From an uncultured Ruminococcus sp. (GTDB lineage: Bacteria; Bacillota; Clostridia; Oscillospirales; Ruminococcaceae), in assembly GCA_947176345.1 (NCBI GenBank), contig CAMWQI010000001.1, positions 65,900 through 129,899 on the forward strand: DNA of 64,000 bases, written 5' to 3'. Below, in pieces: positions 17,874-27,088 of the stretch. The first letter of the stretch is position 1, and the number at the start of each line of letters is the position of its first letter. The position numbers and the translations under genes are program-made. A model generated the notes under the pieces. That model had not been told where the DNA came from and ran no database searches. It saw nothing but the letters and a program-made list of their open reading frames with translations.

Positions 17874-19448
17874 ATGAAAGCAAAAAAATTAATGGCTATG
17901 GCACTTAGCATGAGCCTTGCACTATGTGCCTGTGCCGAAAAAAACACACCGGAAGAAGTTTCCGAAGAACCTACTACAGAACCCGTCACCGAAGCAACAG
18001 AACCCACCGAACCACCTGCTCCGGAAAAGACAGTACCGGAAAAAGTTCTTGAAAGAATGTCACTTCATGACAAGGTTTGTCAGATGTTCATTACAACACC
18101 GGAACAGCTTTCCGGCTATGATATAGTTACGCTTTATGACGATATTGTAGCAGATTCGGTAATAAACTACAATATAGGCGGACTTATAATGTTTGCTGAA
18201 AACCTTGAAACAACCGAACAGACATCACAGATGATAAGTGCTATACAGGAGTGTTCGCTTGCCAACAGTGGTATAGGTATGTTCATGTCTGTTGATGAGG
18301 AGGGCGGAACTGTCGCAAGAGTAGCCGATACACTTGGAACAACTGCATTTGAAGATATGGCGGTTTACGGTGAACAGAATGACACACACGTTTCCTATGA
18401 AATAGGCTATCAGATTGGCACAGACCTTAAAGCACTCGGATTTAATCTTGACTTTGCACCGGTTGCAGATGTAAACACAGTTGACGAAAGCACAGGTTAT
18501 TATAGTGAACTCGGTGACCGTATTTTCAGCAGTGACCCACAGATAGTAGCCGATATGGCATCAAATGTGGCAGTAGGTCTAAAAGATGCCGGAGTATGTG
18601 CCACAATGAAACACTTCCCTGGTTTAGGGGCTTCCGTCGGTGACACTCACACAGATACTAATGTTACTATAAACCGTTCCGTTGAAGACCTGAAAAGTAC
18701 TGAATTTGTTCCGTTCCGTGCAGGAATAGAAGTTGGTGTTGACTTTATAATGGTAGGACATCAGGTAATTTCCGGTGTAGGCGACTGGTTGCCGTCTGAT
18801 TTGTCTTATACTGTTGTTACGGAGCTTTTAAGAAATGAACTCGGTTTTGAGGGAGTAATAATTACTGATTCACAGATGATGAGTACAATTTCAGAAGTCT
18901 ATACATCGGGTGAGGCTGCTATAATGGCTATAAATGCTGGTGTTGATGTAATATTAATGCCCTATGACCTTATTTCAACTATAGAAGCTGTATGTCAGGC
19001 TGTGGAAAGTGGTGAGATTTCTTCCGCACGTATAGACGAAAGCGTTTTGCGTATACTCAACAAGAAATATGAACTCGGTCTTATAGATGAGAATTTTGTT
19101 CCGGTATCAGAGGAAGAACCCACAACAGAAGAAACTACTGAAGAAGTTACAGAGGAAACCACGGAAGAAACTACAGAGGAAGTTACCGAAGAACCAACTG
19201 AAGTGGTTGTTGAGGAAGTTCCCACTGATGAAAACGGCATGGAAATAAAGATTACTACTACATTTGCAGGATATGTTGCCGGTTCTTTTGTTGACCCGAA
19301 CAAAGTTACTACCACTACTACTACAGCGGAATATTACGACGACTATGATTATTATGATGATTACGGATATTATGATGACTACAGCTATGACTATGATTAT
19401 AATGAGGGATATTATGATTACGGCTATGATGGCTATTACGAATATTGA
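17874..19448 (+). CDS. GH3-family lipoprotein (NagZ/beta-N-acetylhexosaminidase-like) with TE-repeat and Tyr/Asp-rich tail
   Basis: Lipobox-like LALCACAEK; MSVDEEGGTVARV, CATMKHFPGLG, GFEGVIITDSQMM; tail YYDDYDYYDDYGYYDDYSYDYDYNEGYYDYGYDGYYEY. Confidence 0.88.
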   Translation: MKAKKLMAMALSMSLALCACAEKNTPEEVSEEPTTEPVTEATEPTEPPAPEKTVPEKVLERMSLHDKVCQMFITTPEQLSGYDIVTLYDDIVADSVINYNIGGLIMFAENLETTEQTSQMISAIQECSLANSGIGMFMSVDEEGGTVARVADTLGTTAFEDMAVYGEQNDTHVSYEIGYQIGTDLKALGFNLDFAPVADVNTVDESTGYYSELGDRIFSSDPQIVADMASNVAVGLKDAGVCATMKHFPGLGASVGDTHTDTNVTINRSVEDLKSTEFVPFRAGIEVGVDFIMVGHQVISGVGDWLPSDLSYTVVTELLRNELGFEGVIITDSQMMSTISEVYTSGEAAIMAINAGVDVILMPYDLISTIEAVCQAVESGEISSARIDESVLRILNKKYELGLIDENFVPVSEEEPTTEETTEEVTEETTEETTEEVTEEPTEVVVEEVPTDENGMEIKITTTFAGYVAGSFVDPNKVTTTTTTAEYYDDYDYYDDYGYYDDYSYDYDYNEGYYDYGYDGYYEY

Positions 19449-19487
19449 TAAGTCTGCATATATTAACTATTGAAAGGAGTGATTTTC

Positions 19488-19808
19488 TTGAAGTATTTTA
19501 TCAGAAAAGATGAACTCAAGGGAACAGACTGTCACGAGTTTTTCAGAGGGGAATGGAATAATATTTTCTGGAATGATGAATCAATCTATATTTATGATGA
19601 GGATTTCAGCGATACCGGACTTAAAAAGCTTTTTCTTGACGTTCTGCCGGATTATTCACCCTATGAGGCAACCGAAATCACACCGGAAGACTGGCAGTTG
19701 ATTTGTGAAGCATCTTTCGGACGTACCAAAGAAGCCGTAAAGGATTTGAATGAATGGGTACAGGAAGTCTTTGCAGAGCATGGTTTATTTACGATACTTG
19801 GCATATAA
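19488..19808 (+). CDS. Hypothetical protein (TTG start)
   Basis: SD GAAAGGAG 5' of TTG; MKYFIRKDELKGTDCHEFFRGEWNN... Confidence 0.7.
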   Translation: MKYFIRKDELKGTDCHEFFRGEWNNIFWNDESIYIYDEDFSDTGLKKLFLDVLPDYSPYEATEITPEDWQLICEASFGRTKEAVKDLNEWVQEVFAEHGLFTILGI

Positions 19809-19835
19809 AAAAATCCGGAAGGAGCTGAAAATAAT

Positions 19836-21758
19836 ATGCCATCAATAAATATTCTCAGTCGTGAAGTATCTGAACTCATAGCCGCCGGAGAGGTCATTGA
19901 AAAGCCGGCATCTGTTATAAAGGAACTTGTCGAAAATTCAATAGATGCCGGAGCAGGTCATATAACAGTTGAGATAAAGCACGGCGGAAAAACCTATATG
20001 CGTGTTACGGACGACGGTTGTGGAATGACTTTTGATGATGTGCCGAAAGCATTTTTACGACACGCAACAAGCAAGATTTCCAGCAAAGAAGACCTCAATA
20101 ATATATATACACTTGGTTTCAGAGGTGAGGCACTTGCGTCCGTATCGGCTGTATCAAAGATTGAAATAATGACAAAACCTGAAAATGAAATTTCAGGAAC
20201 TGTTTACAGAATGGAAAACTGTATGGGGATTTCATATGAAAAATGTGACTGTCCGGACGGCACAACTATTATTATACGTGACCTTTTCTATAATGTTCCG
20301 GCAAGATGTAAATTTATGAAAAAGGACGTTACAGAGGCAAATGCAGTAAGTCAGATAATTCAAAAGACAGCACTTTCACACCCTGAAATTGCTTTTAAGT
20401 TTATCCGTGATAACCGCATAGAAATCAATTCAAGCGGTGACGGGGAACTTATTTCAGCTATTTATGCCGTGTATGGCAGGGACTTTGCACATGATATGAT
20501 ACCTGTTGACTATGAAAATAACAATATTCGTATAAGTGGTTATGTGATAAAGCCATTGTATGCAAAAAATAACCGTTCTTTCCAGAATTTCTTTGTCAAC
20601 GGAAGATATATACATTCAAAGATATGTTCAGCGTCTGTTGAAAATGCATATGAAAATATGCTTATGACTGGCAAATTTCCGGCTTGTGTTCTTATGATTA
20701 GCATTGATTCGTCGTCTACTGATGTTAATATCCACCCGTCAAAACTGGAGGTACGCTTTGCAGACGAAAAGGCTGTTTCCGATGCTGTATTCTTTGCAGT
20801 GAAAAACGCTATGGTGAAGGACGGGCTTATTTATGAATTTGAGTTCATGCCGGAAAAAGATATAGCTGAAACACTGGAACAGAATACCCCTGAACCTCCA
20901 CCGCCTGAAATTCCGGAAAAGGAATTTTCTTTGGAAGATATATTCACACCAGTTGAGGAAATAGAAAAAGCAGAAAAAGAAATTTCAGGGAATTTGTCGG
21001 AAACTGTCGTAAATACTCCGGAAATTCCGGAGCAGAAAAGTGATGTGGAAATTTCTGTACAGCCTGAAAAAACTGTAAATATTCCGGACAAACCACAGGA
21101 AATGCTTGACGGATTCAAGTATATAAGCAGGAGTTTGTTTGAAGATACTGAAAAAACTGAAACTCCTGAACCTGAAAAGCCTGAAATACCAGCAATTCAT
21201 GTAATAGGTGAGGTTATGGGACTTTACATCATAGCTGAAACTGATGACAGAAAAATGGTTATTATTGACAAACACGCCTCACATGAAAGAATAATCTTTG
21301 AACGCCTGAAAAGCCGTAATTGTAGACAGTATACACAGATTCTGATAACAGAAATTAAAATACTGCTCACATCGGAAGAAATCGGAATCATGGAAGAAAA
21401 TGTTGAACTTCTTACCGATATGGGATTTATTTTTGATTTTTCAGAAAATCCGTTTATTATAGTAAAAGCCATTCCGACTTTCATAACTGATACTGATATT
21501 GAGGGTGTTATTTCTGAAATAGCCGAAAACCTGAAACTTCATGTTCATAATCCACAATCACATATGCTTGATGATATTCTGCATACGGTAGCTTGTAAGT
21601 CTGCTATAAAAGCCAATCACAAAACCAGTCTCATAGAAATGCAGTCGCTTGCGGAGCAGGTATATTATAACGACAATATACGACACTGTCCGCACGGCAG
21701 ACCGGTTATGTTCATTATGACAGAAAGCAATATCTCACATCAGTTCAGGCGTATATAA
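19836..21758 (+). CDS. mutL: DNA mismatch repair protein MutL
   Basis: INILSREVSELIAAGEVIEKPASVIKELVENSIDAGA; C-terminal HASHERIIFERL, CKSAIKANHKTS. Confidence 0.97.
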   Translation: MPSINILSREVSELIAAGEVIEKPASVIKELVENSIDAGAGHITVEIKHGGKTYMRVTDDGCGMTFDDVPKAFLRHATSKISSKEDLNNIYTLGFRGEALASVSAVSKIEIMTKPENEISGTVYRMENCMGISYEKCDCPDGTTIIIRDLFYNVPARCKFMKKDVTEANAVSQIIQKTALSHPEIAFKFIRDNRIEINSSGDGELISAIYAVYGRDFAHDMIPVDYENNNIRISGYVIKPLYAKNNRSFQNFFVNGRYIHSKICSASVENAYENMLMTGKFPACVLMISIDSSSTDVNIHPSKLEVRFADEKAVSDAVFFAVKNAMVKDGLIYEFEFMPEKDIAETLEQNTPEPPPPEIPEKEFSLEDIFTPVEEIEKAEKEISGNLSETVVNTPEIPEQKSDVEISVQPEKTVNIPDKPQEMLDGFKYISRSLFEDTEKTETPEPEKPEIPAIHVIGEVMGLYIIAETDDRKMVIIDKHASHERIIFERLKSRNCRQYTQILITEIKILLTSEEIGIMEENVELLTDMGFIFDFSENPFIIVKAIPTFITDTDIEGVISEIAENLKLHVHNPQSHMLDDILHTVACKSAIKANHKTSLIEMQSLAEQVYYNDNIRHCPHGRPVMFIMTESNISHQFRRI

Positions 21759-21776
21759 AAAGAGGGGAGTTTTTTT

Positions 21777-22727
21777 GTGAATGAAAAAATAAAACCTAAA
21801 GTTCTTGCAGTAGTAGGTGCTACAGCTTCCGGAAAGACCGCATTAGGTGTGGAAATTGCAAAAAAATATAACGGTGAAGTTATTTCAGCGGACTCAATGC
21901 AAGTTTACAAAGGGCTTGACATAGCCTCCGCAAAACCCACTACTGAGGAAATGCAGGGCATACCACATCACCTTATTGACTTTCTGGAAAGAGATGTTGT
22001 TTTCAGCGTTTCGGATTATGTGAATCTTGCAAACAAAAAAATAAATGATATTCATAGTCGTGGAAAATTACCAGTAATAGTTGGCGGTACTGGACTTTAT
22101 ATAGACTCACTTTTAGATAATGTCAAATTTTCAGATGGAGGAAGTGATGAGGTTTACCGTGAGGAACTCTACAGCATAGCCCGTGAAAATGGTAATGAAT
22201 TTTTACATAATATGCTGAAATCGATTGACCCCATATCTGCTGAAAATATCCATATGAATAATCTTGTGCGTGTTGTGCGTGCATTGGAAGTATACCACGT
22301 TACCGGACGGCTTTTCAGTGAACTTAAAGCCGAAAGCCGTATGACTGAAAGTCCTTATGACTCATTGATAATAGGTCTTAATTTTCATGACAGACAGATT
22401 TTATATGACCGCATAAACAGACGTGTCGACGAAATGGTAAAAAATGGTTTGATTGAAGAAGCTGAAAGTCTATGGCGTGCCGGTGGTCAGCGGACGGCAT
22501 CAAATGCAATAGGCTATAAAGAGCTTATTCCTTACTTTGAAAATACTATGTCCGTCAGTGACTGTATCGACAAGATAAAACAGGAAACACGCCGTTATGC
22601 TAAAAGACAATTAACATGGTTTAGAAAAAATACACGTATTCAGTGGCTTTTTTTGGACGAATTTAATAAAAAAAGTGAAATTTCAGAAAAGTATCAAAAA
22701 ACTATAGAAAATTACTGGAATGTATGA
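21777..22727 (+). CDS. miaA: tRNA dimethylallyltransferase
   Basis: VVGATASGKTALGVEIAKKYNGEVISADSMQVYKGLDI. Confidence 0.97.
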   Translation: MNEKIKPKVLAVVGATASGKTALGVEIAKKYNGEVISADSMQVYKGLDIASAKPTTEEMQGIPHHLIDFLERDVVFSVSDYVNLANKKINDIHSRGKLPVIVGGTGLYIDSLLDNVKFSDGGSDEVYREELYSIARENGNEFLHNMLKSIDPISAENIHMNNLVRVVRALEVYHVTGRLFSELKAESRMTESPYDSLIIGLNFHDRQILYDRINRRVDEMVKNGLIEEAESLWRAGGQRTASNAIGYKELIPYFENTMSVSDCIDKIKQETRRYAKRQLTWFRKNTRIQWLFLDEFNKKSEISEKYQKTIENYWNV

Positions 22728-22791
22728 TATAATGTATTAAGTGTATATAAATACATTTTTATTTAAAAATTTTAAGAATGGAGATTTGTGT

Positions 22792-23031
22792 ATGAACAAA
22801 ACTATCAATTTACAGGACGTATTTCTTAACCAGTGCAGAAAAGACAAGATTATGGTGACCATTATCCTGACAAACGGTTTTCAGTTCAAGGGTATGGTAA
22901 AGGGCTTTGACAGCTATGTTGCTATCTTTGACTGTGACGGCAAACAACAGCTTGTATACAAGCACGCTATCTCAACAATCATTCCTGCAAGAGCCGTTTC
23001 TATCCTTGATGCTTCCGAAAAAAACGACTAA
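22792..23031 (+). CDS. hfq: RNA chaperone Hfq
   Basis: [58 protein letters not shown]. Confidence 0.96.
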   Translation: MNKTINLQDVFLNQCRKDKIMVTIILTNGFQFKGMVKGFDSYVAIFDCDGKQQLVYKHAISTIIPARAVSILDASEKND

Positions 23032-23044
23032 GCTGGTGATGTGA

Positions 23045-24310
23045 ATGAGTTCCAATAAATCAGATAACGGATTTATTGTCAAATTTCTCCGGAATACAGT
23101 TCTTATTTTGTTTTTAGTAATTTTCATAAGTATAATGTATAATTTCCGGAATAAAGAAACTCCTACAGAATCGGCACTTATGTCTGAGGCTACATCGTCA
23201 GGAACTTTAAAGGGTGTATTCATAAGAGATGAGCAGGTTATAAGATACAGCGGTAACGGGGCATTAAGTTATAATGTCTCCGACGGTGGTAAATTAGGCA
23301 TGGGAAGTATCATAGCACAGGCTTATCCTACCGATGAACAGATAAGCATTAACAGGGAAATTGCAGAACTTGAAAAAGAACTTTCCATACTGGAAAAAAT
23401 TCAGAATCGCGGAACTCTTGAATCGGCACAGCCACTCAGCTTGTCAGCAAGCATTGAGGAAAATTACCGCAACTTTATATACTGTCGTGACATGAAAGAC
23501 TATAATGCGATAAAATCAGACCTTGAAACTCTGCTTGTACAGATGAGTACATATCAGATTATAACTGATGAAGTGACTGATTTCAATCAGCAGATTGAAG
23601 ATATAAAAAATGAACTTGAACAATTGAGACAGCAGTCTGTACCTGCTGTGGAAGTTATTCTTTCTGAATGCCCTGCATATTTTGCAAGTTACAGTGACGG
23701 ATTTGAGGAAATTCTTACTAAGCAAAATGCCAAACTGCTTACTATTGAACAGTTAAATAATGTTACTGATACAAAAAGTACTGATAATACTATCGTAGGA
23801 AAACTCATAGACGACTATAGCTGGTATCTTGCCGGAATAATCGATAATTCCCATCATGACTATGAAGTAGGCAAATGGGTAAAGCTAAGGTTTGAAGCCT
23901 CCGCTGATACATATGATGCGGAAATAATTGATATACATGATGAGGGAAATATTGAACAGAGCATAATAATTCTTTCGTGCAGTCAGTTTAATCAGGAACT
24001 TGTACAGCACAGGTGTGAAACTGTTGAGATTATCAGGGGAGACTACAAAGGACTGAAAGTTCCGCGTGAAGCTATAAGATTTAAAGATGTGACAGAAGAA
24101 ATCACAGAAGAATCACCCGATGGTAATGATGTTACCCATGAAGAAACTACAAACTGTAAGGGCGTTAATATCCTGAAAGGTGAACAGACTGAATTTAAGA
24201 AAATTGACGTTATATATGAGGGCAGTGATTATGTTCTGTCGGCTGTCCATGAGGAAGACAGCAGTTATCTTGCACTGTATGATGATATTATGATTGAAGG
24301 TGTTGAATAA
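23045..24310 (+). CDS. HlyD-like membrane-anchored adaptor protein
   Basis: One N-terminal TM, coiled-coil, barrel-sandwich-like flanks; position upstream of yggS. Confidence 0.65.
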   Translation: MSSNKSDNGFIVKFLRNTVLILFLVIFISIMYNFRNKETPTESALMSEATSSGTLKGVFIRDEQVIRYSGNGALSYNVSDGGKLGMGSIIAQAYPTDEQISINREIAELEKELSILEKIQNRGTLESAQPLSLSASIEENYRNFIYCRDMKDYNAIKSDLETLLVQMSTYQIITDEVTDFNQQIEDIKNELEQLRQQSVPAVEVILSECPAYFASYSDGFEEILTKQNAKLLTIEQLNNVTDTKSTDNTIVGKLIDDYSWYLAGIIDNSHHDYEVGKWVKLRFEASADTYDAEIIDIHDEGNIEQSIIILSCSQFNQELVQHRCETVEIIRGDYKGLKVPREAIRFKDVTEEITEESPDGNDVTHEETTNCKGVNILKGEQTEFKKIDVIYEGSDYVLSAVHEEDSSYLALYDDIMIEGVE

Positions 24311-25010
24311 AGTGGTTAATGATTTCAGCTATATTGACGAAAATTTGCGTATTATACGTGAACGTGCCGGTGAGGCTTTTGAAAAATATCGTTCTCCGGA
24401 CGATAAACTGCGTATCATGGCAGTAACTAAAACTGTCGCTCCGGAAGCCGTAAACCATGCAGTCTCACTCGGTCTTGGTCTACTCGGTGAAAATCGTGTA
24501 CAGGAGTATCTTTCTAAAAAGGATTTATACGAAAAATCGGCAGAAGTGCAGTTTATAGGAAGTCTCCAGACAAATAAGGTGAAATATATCATTGAGTCTG
24601 TAACTATGATACAGTCGGTTGACAGTATTAAGCTTGCTGAAACTATAAGCCGGCTTGCCGTAAAAAACAACAGGGTCATTGATATATTATGTGAAGTGAA
24701 TATCGGCGGTGAAGACTCAAAAGGCGGTATATCTCCCGCAGAAGTAGGCGATTTTATTGAACAGATTTCACAGTTTGAGGGAATACGCATAAAGGGGCTT
24801 ATGACCATTCCTCCGCCTTGCGATAGTGACATTTTTTTAGGCAGAATGCAGGAACTTTTTAATACAGTTTCTGAACAGAAAAAGTCTGTTGTTTCCATGG
24901 ATACGCTCTCAATGGGCATGACTCATGATTATGCCGAAGCCATAAAATACGGTTCTAATATCGTTCGGATAGGAACAGGGCTTTTTGGTGCAAGAAATTA
25001 TAACATATAA
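24294..25010 (+). CDS. yggS: YggS family pyridoxal-phosphate homeostasis protein
   Basis: LRIMAVTKTVAPEAVNHAVSLGLGLLGENRVQEYLSK, GLMTIPP, LSMGMTHDYAEAIKYGSNIVRIGTGLFG. Confidence 0.93.
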   Translation: MKVLNKVVNDFSYIDENLRIIRERAGEAFEKYRSPDDKLRIMAVTKTVAPEAVNHAVSLGLGLLGENRVQEYLSKKDLYEKSAEVQFIGSLQTNKVKYIIESVTMIQSVDSIKLAETISRLAVKNNRVIDILCEVNIGGEDSKGGISPAEVGDFIEQISQFEGIRIKGLMTIPPPCDSDIFLGRMQELFNTVSEQKKSVVSMDTLSMGMTHDYAEAIKYGSNIVRIGTGLFGARNYNI

Positions 25011-25028
25011 AAAATGACTTCCGCTTTT

Positions 25029-25090
25029 CACGGAATACTCCGCATTTATTCCGTGTTCACAACAGATATAAATAAAATGCGGAGAAGGAG
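25029..25090 (+). promoter_or_regulatory. Mutually exclusive hairpins / H-type pseudoknot abutting the sepF Shine-Dalgarno
   Basis: CACGGAAT 25029-25036 / ATTCCGTG 25048-25055; loop CTCCGCATTT 25038-25047 / AAATGCGGAG 25075-25084; SD AAGGAG 25085-25090. Confidence 0.6.
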
Positions 25091-25098
25091 TATTTAAT

Positions 25099-25695
25099 AT
25101 GACAATTGTTGAAAAAATAAAGGATTTTTTCTTTTCCATGGACGATGGGATAGAAGACGATGACGAAGTAGAAGAAATTTCTGAACCTGTACGCAAACCG
25201 GCTATTGAGCCTGCAACCCGTGATGAAGAACCTGAAGAACCGGCTGTATCTGCTCCGCCTCCTGTCCGTGAAAGTCCAGCACCTCCTCCGGTAAGCAGTA
25301 CAGGTGACAGAATAAATAACAACAATGACAGAATGAACAGCAGTGACAGAATGAACAATAATAACAATAACGGCGTAAACGGTCGCAGAAATAAGGTGGT
25401 TAATATTCAAACAACAGCACAGTTACAGGTGGTTCTTGTAAAGCCGTCGGCTTTCACCGATGCAAAGCAGATTGCAGACCATCTCATAGCAAAGAAAACA
25501 GTTGTACTCAATCTTGAAACAGCTTCTCCGGAAAACAAGAGACGAATTATAGATTTTCTTGTCGGAGTTGCCTATGCAAACGGCGGAAGCCTCAAACCCG
25601 TTGCAAATCTTACGTATATAATAACTCCATATAACGTCGGCTTTATCGGTGAAGACCTCGTAGGAGAACTCGAAAACAACGGTGTATTTATCTGA
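25099..25695 (+). CDS. sepF: Cell division protein SepF
   Basis: MTIVEKIKDFFFSMDD...; VVLVKPSAFTDAKQIADHLIAKKTVVLNLETA. Confidence 0.93.
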   Translation: MTIVEKIKDFFFSMDDGIEDDDEVEEISEPVRKPAIEPATRDEEPEEPAVSAPPPVRESPAPPPVSSTGDRINNNNDRMNSSDRMNNNNNNGVNGRRNKVVNIQTTAQLQVVLVKPSAFTDAKQIADHLIAKKTVVLNLETASPENKRRIIDFLVGVAYANGGSLKPVANLTYIITPYNVGFIGEDLVGELENNGVFI

Positions 25696-26453
25696 TGAAT
25701 AATTCAGATGATAAATTCTTTTTTGCAAGGCTTGCTGATATGTTAAGCCAATGCGAAAGGAATACTATAAGTGTTTTTTCTGATTTCCTTGACGAAAGAC
25801 AGTCTGCACAGGCTGAGGAATGGTGTTCACGAAATGCAGGTGGTCTCCTCCATAAGTTATGGGGCGGTCATGAAAATGCCGGACGAAAAATGCTTGCTAT
25901 ATATCCGGATTTCTATTCGGATTATATCATGGAGGATTTCCCTTTTCAGTGCATTACTTTCACTTACCGCAAGGAAGACAGGCTCACACACAGGGACTTT
26001 TTAGGTACTTTGATGGGAATGAAAATCAAACGTGATACTATAGGCGATATTGTCGTGGGTGAGGGCATAACACAGATATTTGTGACGGAAATTGTCGCAA
26101 AACTTATTCTTGCCACTGTTTCAAAAATCGGCAGAACAGGCGTTAAATGTTCCGGTGAAAAGCCGTTTGAAATGGAAGTGAGGCAGGAGTTCAGGACTCT
26201 CAGCGGAACTGTTGCCTCACTGCGTCTTGACTGCATTGTAAGTCTTGCTACAGGATTAAGCCGTGAAAAATCCGCCGTGCTGATACGTTCAGATAAAGTT
26301 GAAATAAATCATTTTGTAACTGAATCTGTTTCAGCAGAGGTCAATTCCGGCGATATACTTTCGGTAAGAGGTTATGGAAAATTTTTACTTTATGAGGTGG
26401 GCGGAAACACCCGTAAAAACCGCATACATATTATTATGAAAAAATTTGTTTAG
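25695..26453 (+). CDS. ylmH: YlmH-type S4-domain RNA-binding protein
   Basis: S4 core and YlmH fold; order sepF-ylmH-divIVA. Confidence 0.88.
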   Translation: MNNSDDKFFFARLADMLSQCERNTISVFSDFLDERQSAQAEEWCSRNAGGLLHKLWGGHENAGRKMLAIYPDFYSDYIMEDFPFQCITFTYRKEDRLTHRDFLGTLMGMKIKRDTIGDIVVGEGITQIFVTEIVAKLILATVSKIGRTGVKCSGEKPFEMEVRQEFRTLSGTVASLRLDCIVSLATGLSREKSAVLIRSDKVEINHFVTESVSAEVNSGDILSVRGYGKFLLYEVGGNTRKNRIHIIMKKFV

Positions 26454-26464
26454 AGGTGAAATAT

Positions 26465-27025
26465 ATGATTACTTCAAAAGATGTAAGAAACAAGAGATTT
26501 GAAAAAGCAGCTTTTGGCTACAAACAGGAAGAAATCGATGAGTTTTTTGCACAGCTTGAAGCAGAACTTGATGAAATGGAACGTGAACGCAATGAAGCCA
26601 ACAATAAAATACAGGTTCTTGCTGATAAAGTCCGTGAGTACATGAGAGACGAGGACGCTTTGAAAGATGCACTCCTCGGAGCACAGAAACAGGGTCATCA
26701 GGTTATAAACGAGGCAAAGGAAAAGGCGGAAAAAATTATTGCTGAAGCTAAGGCAAAGGCAGAAGCCCTTGAAGACGAGGCTATCCGTCAGCACGCTATA
26801 GCTATGGAAAAAAATCGTGAGGAAATTGCTAAGGAAAAAGAGGCACTCATTGAGGCACAACAACAGGTTTCGGATTTCAAAAAGAGTCTGTTTGATGTGT
26901 ACAAGGAACATCTTGAACTTATTTCAAGTATGCCTGAAACTTTTGAAGAGGCTACCGGACAGGTTCAGACTGCTGAACAGATTGCCACAGCTATAGTCGC
27001 TGGAAAAGCTGAAAAATCCGAATAA
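26465..27025 (+). CDS. divIVA: DivIVA domain protein
   Basis: MITSKDVRNKRFEKAAFGYKQEEIDEFFAQLEAELDEM plus coiled coil. Confidence 0.92.
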   Translation: MITSKDVRNKRFEKAAFGYKQEEIDEFFAQLEAELDEMERERNEANNKIQVLADKVREYMRDEDALKDALLGAQKQGHQVINEAKEKAEKIIAEAKAKAEALEDEAIRQHAIAMEKNREEIAKEKEALIEAQQQVSDFKKSLFDVYKEHLELISSMPETFEEATGQVQTAEQIATAIVAGKAEKSE

Positions 27026-27044
27026 TACATAAAAAAATATCACG

Positions 27045-27088
27045 AAAGGAGAATTTTTCACACAGGTGAAAAATTATAGAAAAAAATG
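27045..27088 (+). promoter_or_regulatory. Hairpin between Shine-Dalgarno and start codon of ileS
   Basis: SD AAAGGAG 27045-27051; AATTTTTCAC-acag-GTGAAAAATT 27052-27075; ATG 27086. Confidence 0.7.

Noticed and set aside
24329-24919. 196-aa minus-strand ORF opposite yggS
   Set aside because: Antisense to a conserved gene; composition typical of shadow ORF.
27026-27085. T-box riboswitch upstream of ileS
   Set aside because: Only ~60 nt between divIVA and ileS and no T-box consensus; only the SD-start hairpin is present.
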